NCBI GenBank assembly: GCA_958477465.1
Contig: CAUEFX010000043.1
Location: 1-37,214 of the forward strand
Source of the DNA: an uncultured Bacteroides sp.
GTDB lineage: Bacteria > Bacteroidota > Bacteroidia > Bacteroidales > Bacteroidaceae
DNA length: 37,214 nt
Direction: 5' to 3'
Numbering within the stretch: the stretch's first letter is position 1; every line of letters begins with the position of its first letter. The notes under the pieces were generated by a model. It saw only the letters and a list, made by a program, of their open reading frames with translations. It was not told the origin of the DNA and ran no database searches. The translations under genes were made by a program, and so were the position numbers. Below, piece by piece: positions 7,576-15,868 of the stretch.

Positions 7576-8742
7576 ATGAAAAAAATACTTTTACTCGGTT
7601 CCGGTGAATTAGGAAAAGAGTTTGTCATTTCCGCCCAACGCAAAGGACAGTATATCATAGCCTGCGATTCGTATGCCGGGGCTCCGGCTATGCAGGTGGC
7701 CGATGAATGTGAAGTGTTTAATATGCTCGATGGCGAGGCATTGGAACGTGTGGTCAGAAAACACCGACCGGACATTATCGTGCCGGAGATTGAGGCTATC
7801 CGTACCGAACGTTTGTATGACTTCGAGAAAGAAGGCATTCAGGTAGTGCCCAGCGCCCGTGCCGTGAACTTTACGATGAACCGTAAAGCCATACGCGACC
7901 TTGCTGCCAAGGAACTAGGACTGAAAACCGCCAGATACTTCTATGCCACTTCTTTGGAAGAACTGAAAGAAGCTGCCGCTAAGATCGGTTTCCCTTGCGT
8001 GGTCAAGCCTTTGATGTCTTCTTCCGGTAAAGGCCAGTCGTTGGTGAAGAGCGCCGATGAATTGGAGCATGCGTGGGAGTATGGCTGTAGTGGCAGTCGT
8101 GGTGATATCCGTGAACTTATCATTGAAGAGTTTATCAAGTTCGATAGTGAAATAACCTTGCTTACCGTTACTCAGAAAAACGGACCGACACTGTTTTGCC
8201 CGCCTATCGGACATGTACAGAAAGGTGGAGATTATCGCGAAAGTTTTCAGCCGGCGCATATCGACCCCGCTCATCTGAAAGAAGCCGAGGAGATGGCCGA
8301 GAAGGTGACAAGAGCTTTGACAGGAGCCGGCTTGTGGGGAGTGGAATTCTTCTTGAGCCATGAGAACGGAGTCTATTTCTCCGAACTCTCTCCGCGTCCG
8401 CATGATACCGGTATGGTGACTTTGGCCGGAACACAGAACCTGAATGAGTTTGAACTTCATCTGCGTGCCGTACTGGGCTTGCCGATTCCGGGTATCAAGC
8501 AGGAGAGGATAGGAGCCAGTGCGGTGATTCTGTCTCCGATTGCCAGTCAGGAACGTCCGCAATATCGTGGAATGGAAGAGGTGACTAAAGAGGAAGATAC
8601 ATACCTGCGTATTTTCGGCAAACCGTTTACCCGCGTGAACCGCCGTATGGGAGTTGTTCTCTGCTATGCTCCTCTGGGTTCCGATTTGGATGCATTGCGC
8701 GACAAGGCAAAGCGTATTGCTGAGAAAGTGGAGGTATTCTGA
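7576..8742 (+). CDS. purT: Formate-dependent phosphoribosylglycinamide formyltransferase
   Basis: PurT is the ATP-grasp enzyme that makes formyl-GAR from GAR, formate and ATP, an alternative to the folate-dependent PurN step of purine synthesis. The 388-residue protein has the family length. It begins with the nucleotide-binding ILLLGSGELGKE, continues with VPEIEAI and NRKAIRDLAAKELGL, the ATP-grasp lid FPCVVKPLMSSSGKGQS, and the metal-ligand region GVEFFLS...GVYFSELSPRPHDTGMVTL. Use of formate fits a fermenting anaerobe that makes formate. It stands alone between its own promoter and a strong terminator. Confidence 0.96.
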   Translation: MKKILLLGSGELGKEFVISAQRKGQYIIACDSYAGAPAMQVADECEVFNMLDGEALERVVRKHRPDIIVPEIEAIRTERLYDFEKEGIQVVPSARAVNFTMNRKAIRDLAAKELGLKTARYFYATSLEELKEAAAKIGFPCVVKPLMSSSGKGQSLVKSADELEHAWEYGCSGSRGDIRELIIEEFIKFDSEITLLTVTQKNGPTLFCPPIGHVQKGGDYRESFQPAHIDPAHLKEAEEMAEKVTRALTGAGLWGVEFFLSHENGVYFSELSPRPHDTGMVTLAGTQNLNEFELHLRAVLGLPIPGIKQERIGASAVILSPIASQERPQYRGMEEVTKEEDTYLRIFGKPFTRVNRRMGVVLCYAPLGSDLDALRDKAKRIAEKVEVF

Positions 8743-8762
8743 TAAATATTCTTTGGGAAAAG

Positions 8763-8809
8763 AAATCGCCCCTGCTACGGATTTGACTGTGGTAGGGGCG
8801 ATTTGTTTT
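8763..8809 (+). terminator. Strong terminator after purT
   Basis: AAATCGCCCCT (8763-8773) pairs perfectly with AGGGGCGATTT (8794-8804), continuing inward with weaker pairs, and is followed by GTTTT. Confidence 0.88.
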
Positions 8810-9163
8810 CAACCTGATGAGTCGCCTCTTGTAATAGGTCCAGGAAACTCGGATAACCGGAAACATTTTTCTGATAAAACGAATCTTTTAGCAATAGTTT
8901 GCTCGGAAATGCGCTTCTTTTATGTGATTATTGGCTAATAGGTCGGATTTTTAGGTCTAACGAATGTTATCTAAAACAAAAAAAAAGCAAATGCGAATAA
9001 CGAATCACAATTGTTTTTACTTTTGCACAGTTGTTTGTTTAACTACTTGTGGTGGTGAGTGTGAACAAAACAAAAACTCAGACGTTGTTTTAATAGTAAA
9101 GTTGATGAAAACGCGACTTACTGTGCTATGAAGTTTAGAAAATAATATATAAAAAGATTGCTT
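8810..9163 (+). other. Intergenic region and leader of the atp operon
   Basis: No gene of ordinary size. It contains the -7 box at 9018-9025 and then a leader of about 130 bases. Two tiny overlapping frames lie in the leader: MKTRLTVL (9105-9131) and MKFRK (9128-9145), joined by a shared ATGA. I see no known riboswitch. Confidence 0.5.
9018..9025 (+). promoter_or_regulatory. atp operon promoter, -7 box TACTTTTG
   Basis: An exact TAnnTTTG match about 140 bases before atpD. The -33 position lacks TTTG. It is the only good candidate in the gap. Confidence 0.6.
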
Positions 9164-10684
9164 ATGTCACAGATTATCGGACATATCTCTCAGGTAATCG
9201 GGCCTGTGGTCGATGTATACTTTGAAGGTACGGAGGCTGAACTGATGTTGCCCAGCATACATGATGCGTTGGAGATAAGAAGACCGAACGGCAAAATTCT
9301 GATTGTGGAAGTGCAACAGCACATTGGTGAAAATACGGTGAGAACTGTTGCAATGGATAGTACCGACGGTTTGCAGCGCGGTATGAAAGTACATCCGACG
9401 GGTGGACCGATCACCATGCCGGTAGGCGAACAGATTAAAGGACGACTGATGAATGTAGTCGGTGATTCTATTGACGGTATGAAAGAGCTTAGCCGCGAGG
9501 GAGCTTATTCCATTCACCGTGATCCCCCTAAATTTGAAGATCTGACCACTGTGCAGGAAGTGCTGTATACAGGTATCAAAGTAATCGACCTTCTCGAACC
9601 TTATTCAAAAGGTGGTAAGATCGGCTTGTTCGGTGGTGCCGGTGTAGGTAAGACGGTGCTTATCCAAGAGCTGATTAACAATATTGCCAAGAAACACAAT
9701 GGCTTTTCTGTGTTTGCCGGAGTGGGAGAACGTACCCGTGAAGGTAACGACTTGCTCCGTGAGATGATTGAATCCGGGGTTATCCGCTATGGAGAAGCCT
9801 TCAAAGAGAGCATGGAGAAAGGACATTGGGATTTGTCGAAAGTGGATTATGAAGAGGTGAAGAAATCTCAGGTATCTCTGGTGTTCGGTCAGATGAATGA
9901 ACCGCCGGGAGCACGTGCCTCTGTGGCGTTGTCGGGACTGACGGTAGCGGAATCCTTCCGTGACATGCATTCGGATAGCGACGAACCGCGGGATATCCTG
10001 TTCTTTATCGACAATATCTTCCGTTTCACACAGGCCGGTTCTGAAGTCTCGGCGTTGTTGGGACGTATGCCGTCGGCTGTGGGTTATCAGCCTACGCTGG
10101 CAACGGAGATGGGAGCCATGCAGGAACGTATCACTTCAACCCGTTACGGATCTATCACGTCTGTGCAGGCGGTATATGTGCCTGCCGACGACTTGACCGA
10201 CCCGGCACCGGCAACTACTTTTACTCACCTCGATGCCACCACGGTACTCGACCGTAAGATAACCGAGCTGGGTATCTATCCGGCGGTAGACCCATTGTCT
10301 TCCACTTCACGTATCCTCGATCCGCACATCGTGGGGCAGGAGCATTATGACGTGGCACAGCGGGTAAAACAGATTCTTCAGCGCAACAAAGAGTTGCAGG
10401 ATATCATTTCTATTTTGGGTATGGAAGAACTTTCGGATGAAGACAGAATGCTTGTGAACCGTGCACGCCGTGTACAACGGTTCCTTTCACAACCTTTCTC
10501 CGTAGCCGAACAGTTTACCGGCGTGCCCGGTGTGATGGTCTCCATCGAAGATACGATCAAAGGTTTCCGTATGATTCTGGACGGCGAGGTAGACGACCTG
10601 CCCGAACAGGCTTTCCTGAATGTGGGTACGATTGAAGAAGCCATCGAGAAAGGAAAACTGTTGCTTGAACAGGCGAAGAAATAA
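9164..10684 (+). CDS. atpD: F1 ATP synthase subunit beta
   Basis: The catalytic beta subunit of the F1 sector, where ADP and phosphate are joined. The 506-residue protein begins MSQIIGHISQVIGPVVDVYF. The Walker A loop GGAGVGKT is at 157-164, the catalytic GERTREGND at 188-196, and the Walker B and arginine region reads FIDNIFRFTQAGSEVSALLGRMPSAVGYQPTL in successive parts. I chose the ATG at 9164 over a TTG two codons earlier. It opens the operon: atpD and atpC come first here, whereas in most bacteria they come last. A short octamer-repeat remnant separates it from atpC. Confidence 0.98.
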   Translation: MSQIIGHISQVIGPVVDVYFEGTEAELMLPSIHDALEIRRPNGKILIVEVQQHIGENTVRTVAMDSTDGLQRGMKVHPTGGPITMPVGEQIKGRLMNVVGDSIDGMKELSREGAYSIHRDPPKFEDLTTVQEVLYTGIKVIDLLEPYSKGGKIGLFGGAGVGKTVLIQELINNIAKKHNGFSVFAGVGERTREGNDLLREMIESGVIRYGEAFKESMEKGHWDLSKVDYEEVKKSQVSLVFGQMNEPPGARASVALSGLTVAESFRDMHSDSDEPRDILFFIDNIFRFTQAGSEVSALLGRMPSAVGYQPTLATEMGAMQERITSTRYGSITSVQAVYVPADDLTDPAPATTFTHLDATTVLDRKITELGIYPAVDPLSSTSRILDPHIVGQEHYDVAQRVKQILQRNKELQDIISILGMEELSDEDRMLVNRARRVQRFLSQPFSVAEQFTGVPGVMVSIEDTIKGFRMILDGEVDDLPEQAFLNVGTIEEAIEKGKLLLEQAKK

Positions 10685-10712
10685 TGCATATTGGTACATT
10701 AGCACATTATTG
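10685..10712 (+). repeat. Octamer-type repeat remnant between atpD and atpC
   Basis: ATTGGTAC and ATTAGCAC followed by ATTATTG, variants of the ATTGGCAC unit seen around the RSH gene. It fills most of the 31-base gap. Confidence 0.6.
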
Positions 10713-10715
10713 AAA

Positions 10716-10961
10716 ATGAAAGGATTGCACTTGAGTATTGTTTCTCCCGAAAAAGAGATATTCGATGGAGAGATAAACAGGGTGACGCTGCCCGGGGCAA
10801 TGGGGTCGTTCACTGTTTTGCCGCAGCATGCTCCGATCGTCTCTTCTTTGAAGGAAGGGAAACTGAGCTATGTGACCGATGATAATGAAGAATGTACACT
10901 CGATATCCAAGGCGGTTTTATGGAGATGAGCGACGGAAAGGTATCCGTTTGTATCTCCTGA
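10716..10961 (+). CDS. atpC: F1 ATP synthase subunit epsilon, short form
   Basis: The epsilon subunit of the central stalk. At 81 residues it holds the N-terminal beta-sandwich only (LHLSIVSPEKEIFDGEINRV, GSFTVLPQHAPIVSSL, IQGGFMEMSDGKVSVCI). The usual C-terminal helical hairpin is missing, since typical epsilon subunits are about 130-140 residues. That hairpin is the part that inhibits ATP hydrolysis in other bacteria. The reading frame ends in a clean TGA with nothing resembling the missing domain after it, so this is a short family form rather than a frameshift. The ATG at 10716 gives the expected start MKGLHLSIVS. Confidence 0.93.
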   Translation: MKGLHLSIVSPEKEIFDGEINRVTLPGAMGSFTVLPQHAPIVSSLKEGKLSYVTDDNEECTLDIQGGFMEMSDGKVSVCIS

Positions 10962-11002
10962 CGGAAAATTGACTTTGGAACGGAAAGACACAACAACATA
11001 AA

Positions 11003-11434
11003 ATGAGCATAAGTCTAACAAAACGCAAGTATCTGCTCTATCTTACTTTTATCACTCTGTTGCTGAGTGGAGTGGGTGGAGCCATTTATTTCTCTTTGGT
11101 GCCCGAACACTATTTTGGAGGTTATCCGCTGATTCCGGTATTCTTCTATATGTTCGGAGTATTCAATATCTATATGTTCGATGCTTGCCGGCGGTTTGCT
11201 CCCCAAAAGATGTTGTTGCTTCATCTGGCAATGAAGGTGCTTAAGATGATTCTTTCTATAATCGTTCTGGTGATATATTGCATGATAGTCCGGGAAGAGG
11301 CGGTGGCATTTCTGCTTACCTTCGTCGTGAACTATCTGATTTATCTGATATTTGAGACAAGCTTCTTCACAGGCTATGAGCTGAACAAGAAACGACAAAA
11401 GAAAAATAAGACAAAAAATGAAACAGTTGCGTAA
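11003..11434 (+). CDS. Four-helix membrane protein of the atp operon, AtpI-like position
   Basis: A 143-residue protein with about four membrane segments (near residues 10-30, 42-60, 75-97 and 100-122) and a strongly basic C-terminus (KKRQKKNKTKN). I do not recognise a named domain. It sits where many atp operons carry AtpI, just before the a subunit, and its end overlaps the start of atpB by 17 bases, which implies coupled translation. By position it could help c-ring assembly or ion supply, but that is inference from context and no AtpI sequence motif is evident. Confidence 0.8.
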   Translation: MSISLTKRKYLLYLTFITLLLSGVGGAIYFSLVPEHYFGGYPLIPVFFYMFGVFNIYMFDACRRFAPQKMLLLHLAMKVLKMILSIIVLVIYCMIVREEAVAFLLTFVVNYLIYLIFETSFFTGYELNKKRQKKNKTKNETVA

Positions 11435-12524
11435 CATATTCACAGGATTGCTCTTTGCGTTGGGGCTGCTTGTTTCGCTTCCTGCATTGGCGCAGGAGGA
11501 GGAGATCACGCCCGGCGAACAAAAAGAGAACACGGTTGATGTGAAGAGTATCGTTTTCGGGCATATCGGAGACTCATACGAGTGGCATATCACTACCTGG
11601 GGCAACACACATATCACGATTCCGCTGCCGGTAATCGTGTATAGTTCGGACAGCGGCTGGCACACCTTCCTCTCTTCCAGGCTTGAAGAAAACGGCGGAA
11701 CGTACGAGGGTTTTTCCATTGCTCCTGCCGGTAGCAAGTATGAAGGGAAGATCGTGGAGTACAACAAAGCCGGTGAACAGGTCCGTCCGTGGGACATTTC
11801 GATAACCAAAGTCACTCTGGCATTGCTGATGAACAGTGCATTGCTGTTGGTCATCATCTTGAGTGTGGCACATTGGTACCGCAAGCGCGAACAGGGAGCA
11901 TCGGCGCCCGGTGGGTTTGTGGGTTTCATGGAGATGTTCATCATGATGATACACGATGATGTGATAAAGAGTTGCGTAGGACCCAACTATAAGAAGTTTG
12001 CTCCTTATCTGCTGACTGCGTTTTTCTTTATTTTCATCAACAACCTCATGGGATTGGTGCCATTCTTCCCCGGCGGGGCGAATGTGACCGGAAACATAGC
12101 CATCACCATGGTATTGGCTATCTGTACCTTTTTGGCCGTTAACGTTTTCGGTACCAGACATTATTGGAAAGATATATTCTGGCCCGATGTCCCCTGGTGG
12201 CTCAAAGTTCCTGTACCGATGATGCCGCTTATCGAGTTCTTCGGAGTGTTTACCAAGCCTTTCGCGTTGATGATCCGTCTGTTTGCAAATATGCTTTCGG
12301 GACACATGGCCATGCTGGTGCTTACCTGTCTGATTTTTATCTCGGCAAGTATGGGGCCTGTGCTGAACGGGACACTGACCGTTGCTTCGGTTTTGTTTAA
12401 TATCTTTATGAATACGCTCGAGTTGCTGGTGGCTTTCATACAGGCTTATGTCTTCACCATGTTGTCTGCCGTATTTATCGGTTTGGCGCAGGAGGGCGGT
12501 AAGGCCGAAGAGGCGGCTAAATAG
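11418..12524 (+). CDS. atpB: Fo ATP synthase subunit a with N-terminal extension
   Basis: The a subunit forms the proton half-channels next to the c ring. At 368 residues it is well above the roughly 240-270 usual elsewhere. The extra part is at the N-terminus: a signal-peptide-like start (LLFALGLLVSLPALAQ) and about 100 polar residues that would lie in the periplasm. The membrane core starts near residue 130 and holds the family signature MIRLFANMLSGHMAML, with the essential arginine at about 287. The reading frame overlaps the preceding gene by 17 bases. Such extensions are seen in Bacteroidetes a subunits; the role of this one is unknown. Confidence 0.96.
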   Translation: MKQLRNIFTGLLFALGLLVSLPALAQEEEITPGEQKENTVDVKSIVFGHIGDSYEWHITTWGNTHITIPLPVIVYSSDSGWHTFLSSRLEENGGTYEGFSIAPAGSKYEGKIVEYNKAGEQVRPWDISITKVTLALLMNSALLLVIILSVAHWYRKREQGASAPGGFVGFMEMFIMMIHDDVIKSCVGPNYKKFAPYLLTAFFFIFINNLMGLVPFFPGGANVTGNIAITMVLAICTFLAVNVFGTRHYWKDIFWPDVPWWLKVPVPMMPLIEFFGVFTKPFALMIRLFANMLSGHMAMLVLTCLIFISASMGPVLNGTLTVASVLFNIFMNTLELLVAFIQAYVFTMLSAVFIGLAQEGGKAEEAAK

Positions 12525-12600
12525 AGTAGCGGCCGGGTGAGGTCATGTTGTTTTTGAATTTTGAATTAATAAAATATAAACCATTTTAAAACTGAAAATT

Positions 12601-12855
12601 ATGTTACTATCAGTCTTGTTACAAGCAGCCGCTGGTGCTGCTATCGGAAAATTGGGAGCAGCTATTGGTGCCGGTATTGCCGTAATCGGTGCAGGTTTGG
12701 GTATTGGTAAAATCGGTAGCTCGGCTATGGAAGCTATTGCACGCCAGCCGGAGGCTTCGGGTGATATCCGTATGAACATGATTATTGCCGCTGCCTTGAT
12801 TGAAGGTGTGGCTCTGTTGGCTGTCGTTGTCTGCTTATTGGTATTCTTCCTGTAA
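12601..12855 (+). CDS. atpE: Fo ATP synthase subunit c
   Basis: The 84-residue c subunit that forms the rotating membrane ring. Two membrane helices flank the polar loop ARQPEASGDIR. Helix 1 carries the glycine-rich GAGIAVIGAGLGIGKIG. The ion-binding carboxylate is E68 in ALIEGVALLAVV. The helix-1 position that is glutamine in Na+-type rings appears to be isoleucine here, and glycine follows E68, so I infer a proton-driven enzyme. Its gap from atpB is 76 bases. Confidence 0.97.
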   Translation: MLLSVLLQAAAGAAIGKLGAAIGAGIAVIGAGLGIGKIGSSAMEAIARQPEASGDIRMNMIIAAALIEGVALLAVVVCLLVFFL

Positions 12856-12890
12856 GATGCATAGGCAACTAATGGATATTGACATCTCCG

Positions 12891-12926
12891 TCATAAATCA
12901 TAAATCGAAAATCATAAATCATAAAT
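12891..12926 (+). repeat. TCATAAA heptamer repeat between atpE and atpF
   Basis: Five tandem 7-base units: TCATAAA, TCATAAA, TCGAAAA, TCATAAA, TCATAAA, then TCG. It ends just before the atpF start. Related TCGTAAA units occur in the atpH-atpA gap. Confidence 0.85.
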
Positions 12927-12932
12927 CGCCTT

Positions 12933-13430
12933 ATGTCATTGTTATTACCCGATAGTGGCCTGTTATTCTGGATGTTCCTCTCGTTTGGGATTGTATTCGT
13001 TGTATTGGCAAAATATGGTTTTCCCGTCATTGTCAAGATGGTGGAAGGCCGTAAAACCTACATCGACCAGTCTTTGGAGGTGGCCAGGGAAGCCAATGCC
13101 CAGTTGTCTAAATTGAAAGAACAGGGCGAAGCGCTCGTGGTTGCCGCTAACAAGGAGCAGGGACGTATCTTGAAAGAGGCTATGCAGGAACGTGATAAGA
13201 TTATTCACGAAGCCCGCAAACAGGCAGAAGCCGCCGCTCAGAAAGAACTGGACGAGGTGAAGAAGCAGATTCAGATAGAGAAGGATGAGGCAATCCGGGA
13301 CATCCGCCGGCAAGTTGCTGTGCTTTCGGTGGACATCGCAGAGAAAGTGATCCGCAAAAATCTGGACGACAAACGTGAGCAGATGGAGATGATAGACCGG
13401 ATGCTGGACGAAGTATTGAATAAGAATTAA
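12933..13430 (+). CDS. atpF: Fo ATP synthase subunit b
   Basis: The b subunit of the peripheral stalk. The 165-residue protein has one N-terminal membrane helix (LLFWMFLSFGIVFVVLAKYG), then a long charged helix predicted to form a coiled coil (about 35-150), ending in the region that binds delta (SVDIAEKVIRKNLDDK). A single b gene is present, so the stalk is probably a homodimer. It is 12 bases before atpH. Confidence 0.96.
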   Translation: MSLLLPDSGLLFWMFLSFGIVFVVLAKYGFPVIVKMVEGRKTYIDQSLEVAREANAQLSKLKEQGEALVVAANKEQGRILKEAMQERDKIIHEARKQAEAAAQKELDEVKKQIQIEKDEAIRDIRRQVAVLSVDIAEKVIRKNLDDKREQMEMIDRMLDEVLNKN

Positions 13431-13442
13431 CCGGAATGAAGT

Positions 13443-14003
13443 ATGGATATAGGAGTTGTTTCAATGCGCTATGCGAAAGCACTGATTAAGTATGCAAAAG
13501 ATAATCATGCGGAAGATACGCTTTACAAAGAGATGAAGATGCTGGCGGGGAGCCTTTCTGCTTTCCCGAACCTGAAAGAGGCTTTGGCAAATCCTGTGTT
13601 GAATACCCGTGAGAAGTATTCGCTGATTTGTACGGCAGCTGCTGCTGACCGGGGAGTAAGCCGCACTTTTTCCCGTTTCATCACATTGGTGCTGAAGAAC
13701 AACCGCGAACCGTTCCTGCAATTTATCTGTTTGTCTTTCCTGGATCTATACAGGAAGCTGAAACACATCGGTGTGGGCAGACTTGTCACGGCGGTACCTG
13801 TCGATAAGGAAACGGAAGAGCGGATACGCAATTCTGCCGGTGCGATTCTTCATGCGCAAATGGAGCTGGAAACTGTGGTAGATCCGTCTATTGGAGGTGG
13901 CTTTGTTTTCGATGTCAATGATTATCGTCTGGATGCCAGTATAGCTACTCAGCTGAAGCGTGTGAAACAACAGTTTATTGATAAGAACAGAAGAATTGTG
14001 TAG
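13443..14003 (+). CDS. atpH: F1 ATP synthase subunit delta
   Basis: The delta subunit joins F1 to the b stalk. The 186-residue protein has the family start (VSMRYAKALIKYAKDN), a helical N-terminal domain, and the conserved C-terminal block DPSIGGGFVFDVNDYRLDAS followed by QLKRVKQQF. Its gap from atpA is 183 bases and holds a large inverted repeat. Confidence 0.95.
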   Translation: MDIGVVSMRYAKALIKYAKDNHAEDTLYKEMKMLAGSLSAFPNLKEALANPVLNTREKYSLICTAAAADRGVSRTFSRFITLVLKNNREPFLQFICLSFLDLYRKLKHIGVGRLVTAVPVDKETEERIRNSAGAILHAQMELETVVDPSIGGGFVFDVNDYRLDASIATQLKRVKQQFIDKNRRIV

Positions 14004-14005
14004 GG

Positions 14006-14180
14006 ATTTACGATTAGACGATTTACGAATTACAATTGGAGGTACCTGGTGTTGTCAAACCGGATCATGCCATGAGCAAGAGTACTTTTAATCGTAAATT
14101 TCAAGGATCGTTCAATTCTAATTATCCAGTCACTAATCTTCTACTATCAATCGCAAATCGTAAATAGTCAAATCGTAAAT
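14006..14180. repeat. Inverted TCGTAAA-type repeat in the atpH-atpA gap
   Basis: The 22 bases at 14006-14027 match the reverse complement of 14159-14180 at 20 positions. Both arms consist of TCGTAAA-like heptamers related to the TCATAAA units before atpF. The loop is about 130 bases and I see no gene in it. In mRNA the arms could form a large stem between atpH and atpA. Confidence 0.8.
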
Positions 14181-14186
14181 ATAATT

Positions 14187-15773
14187 ATGTCTGAAAATAT
14201 AAAAGTAAGCGAAGTATCCGATATTCTGCGTCGTCAGCTTGAAGGCATCGATACGCGTGTGCAGCTCGATGAGATAGGTACGGTGTTACAGGTCAGTGAT
14301 GGCGTGGCACGTATTTATGGATTACGAAATGCCGAAGCGAACGAATTGCTGGAATTCGACAACGGCATGAAAGCCATTGTGATGAACCTCGAAGAGGACA
14401 ATGTGGGCGCCGTGTTGCTGGGGCCTACCGATAAGATCAAAGAGGGGTATACCGTAAAGCGTACCGGGCGTATTGCTTCCATCCGTGTGGGTGAGGGTAT
14501 GTTGGGACGTGTGATCGATCCGTTGGGTGAGCCTCTGGATGGACGGGGAACGATTGGCGGGGAGTTGTACGAAATGCCGTTGGAGCGTAAGGCACCGGGG
14601 GTTATTTTCCGTCAGCCGGTGAACCAGCCCTTGCAAACCGGATTGAAGGCGGTAGACGCCATGATTCCTATCGGCCGCGGACAGCGTGAGTTGATCATCG
14701 GCGACCGGCAGACCGGTAAGACTGCCATCGCCATCGATACCATTATCAACCAGCGTGAAAATTATCTGGCGGGAAAACCCGTGTATTGCATTTATGTAGC
14801 TATCGGTCAGAAGGGTTCTACGGTTGCTTCCATCGTGAATACTTTGCGCGAATACGGTGCGATGGAGTACACGATTGTGGTTGCTGCTACAGCCGGTGAT
14901 CCTGCTGCCTTGCAATACTTCTCACCGTTCTCGGGTGCCGCTATCGGTGAATATTTCCGGGATACCGGGCGTGATGCATTGGTGGTTTACGACGACCTTT
15001 CCAAGCAGGCCGTGGCCTATCGTGAAGTGTCGTTGATTCTGCGCCGTCCGTCAGGGCGTGAGGCGTATCCGGGTGATATATTCTATCTGCATTCCCGCTT
15101 GCTGGAGCGTGCGGCAAAGATTATCAATCAGGAAGAGGTGGCACGTGAGATGAACGATCTCCCCGACAGTCTGAAGGGAATGGTAAAGGGTGGCGGTTCT
15201 CTGACTGCATTGCCTATCATCGAAACACAGGCCGGTGACGTATCCGCTTATATCCCGACGAATGTAATTTCCATTACCGACGGACAGATATTCCTCGATA
15301 CCGACCTCTTCAATCAAGGTAACCGTCCGGCTATCAATGTGGGTATTTCCGTATCCCGTGTGGGAGGTAATGCTCAGGTGAAAGCGATGAAGAAAGTGGC
15401 GGGTACGTTGAAGATCGACCAGGCGCAGTACCGTGAATTGGAAGCGTTTACGAAGTTCAGCGGTGATATGGATCCGGTGACGGCCCATATCATTGATAAA
15501 GGACAGAAGAATACCCGTTTGCTTGTGCAGCCGCAGTACAGCCCGATGCCGGTAGAGAAGCAGATTGCCATCCTTTATTGTGGGGTTCACGGTTTGCTGC
15601 GTAATGTGCCTTTGGATAAGGTGGAGGATTTTGAACGTAGTTTCCAAGAGAGTCTTGCCATTAACCATCAGGCTGATGTGCTCGACGTACTGAAAACCGG
15701 TACGATCAACGAAGAGGTTGAAAAGGGCATTCGTGAAACGGCAGAAATGGTGGCGAAACAATTTATGAATTAA
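14187..15773 (+). CDS. atpA: F1 ATP synthase subunit alpha
   Basis: The non-catalytic nucleotide-binding alpha subunit. The 528-residue protein has the N-terminal delta-binding helix and the beta-barrel (VLQVSDGVARIYGLRNAEAN), Walker A GDRQTGKT at 172-179, the DDLSKQAVAYREVSLILRRP block in successive parts, and the signature PAINVGISVSRVGG with the arginine that reaches into the catalytic site. It is full length and intact. Confidence 0.98.
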   Translation: MSENIKVSEVSDILRRQLEGIDTRVQLDEIGTVLQVSDGVARIYGLRNAEANELLEFDNGMKAIVMNLEEDNVGAVLLGPTDKIKEGYTVKRTGRIASIRVGEGMLGRVIDPLGEPLDGRGTIGGELYEMPLERKAPGVIFRQPVNQPLQTGLKAVDAMIPIGRGQRELIIGDRQTGKTAIAIDTIINQRENYLAGKPVYCIYVAIGQKGSTVASIVNTLREYGAMEYTIVVAATAGDPAALQYFSPFSGAAIGEYFRDTGRDALVVYDDLSKQAVAYREVSLILRRPSGREAYPGDIFYLHSRLLERAAKIINQEEVAREMNDLPDSLKGMVKGGGSLTALPIIETQAGDVSAYIPTNVISITDGQIFLDTDLFNQGNRPAINVGISVSRVGGNAQVKAMKKVAGTLKIDQAQYRELEAFTKFSGDMDPVTAHIIDKGQKNTRLLVQPQYSPMPVEKQIAILYCGVHGLLRNVPLDKVEDFERSFQESLAINHQADVLDVLKTGTINEEVEKGIRETAEMVAKQFMN

Positions 15774-15868
15774 TAAAGCAACCGGAGTTTGAATAACTGT
15801 CATTCTGCATGGATAAGTGATTTCCATGATCTCCGTGCTTGCTGTCGAAATTCTAACTACTAATAAAT

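Noticed and set aside
12601..12855. Sodium-driven c subunit
   Set aside because: The glutamine expected in helix 1 of Na+-type rings appears to be isoleucine, and glycine follows the key glutamate.
12891..12926. CRISPR array
   Set aside because: The units are 7 bases in direct tandem without spacers and no cas genes are present.
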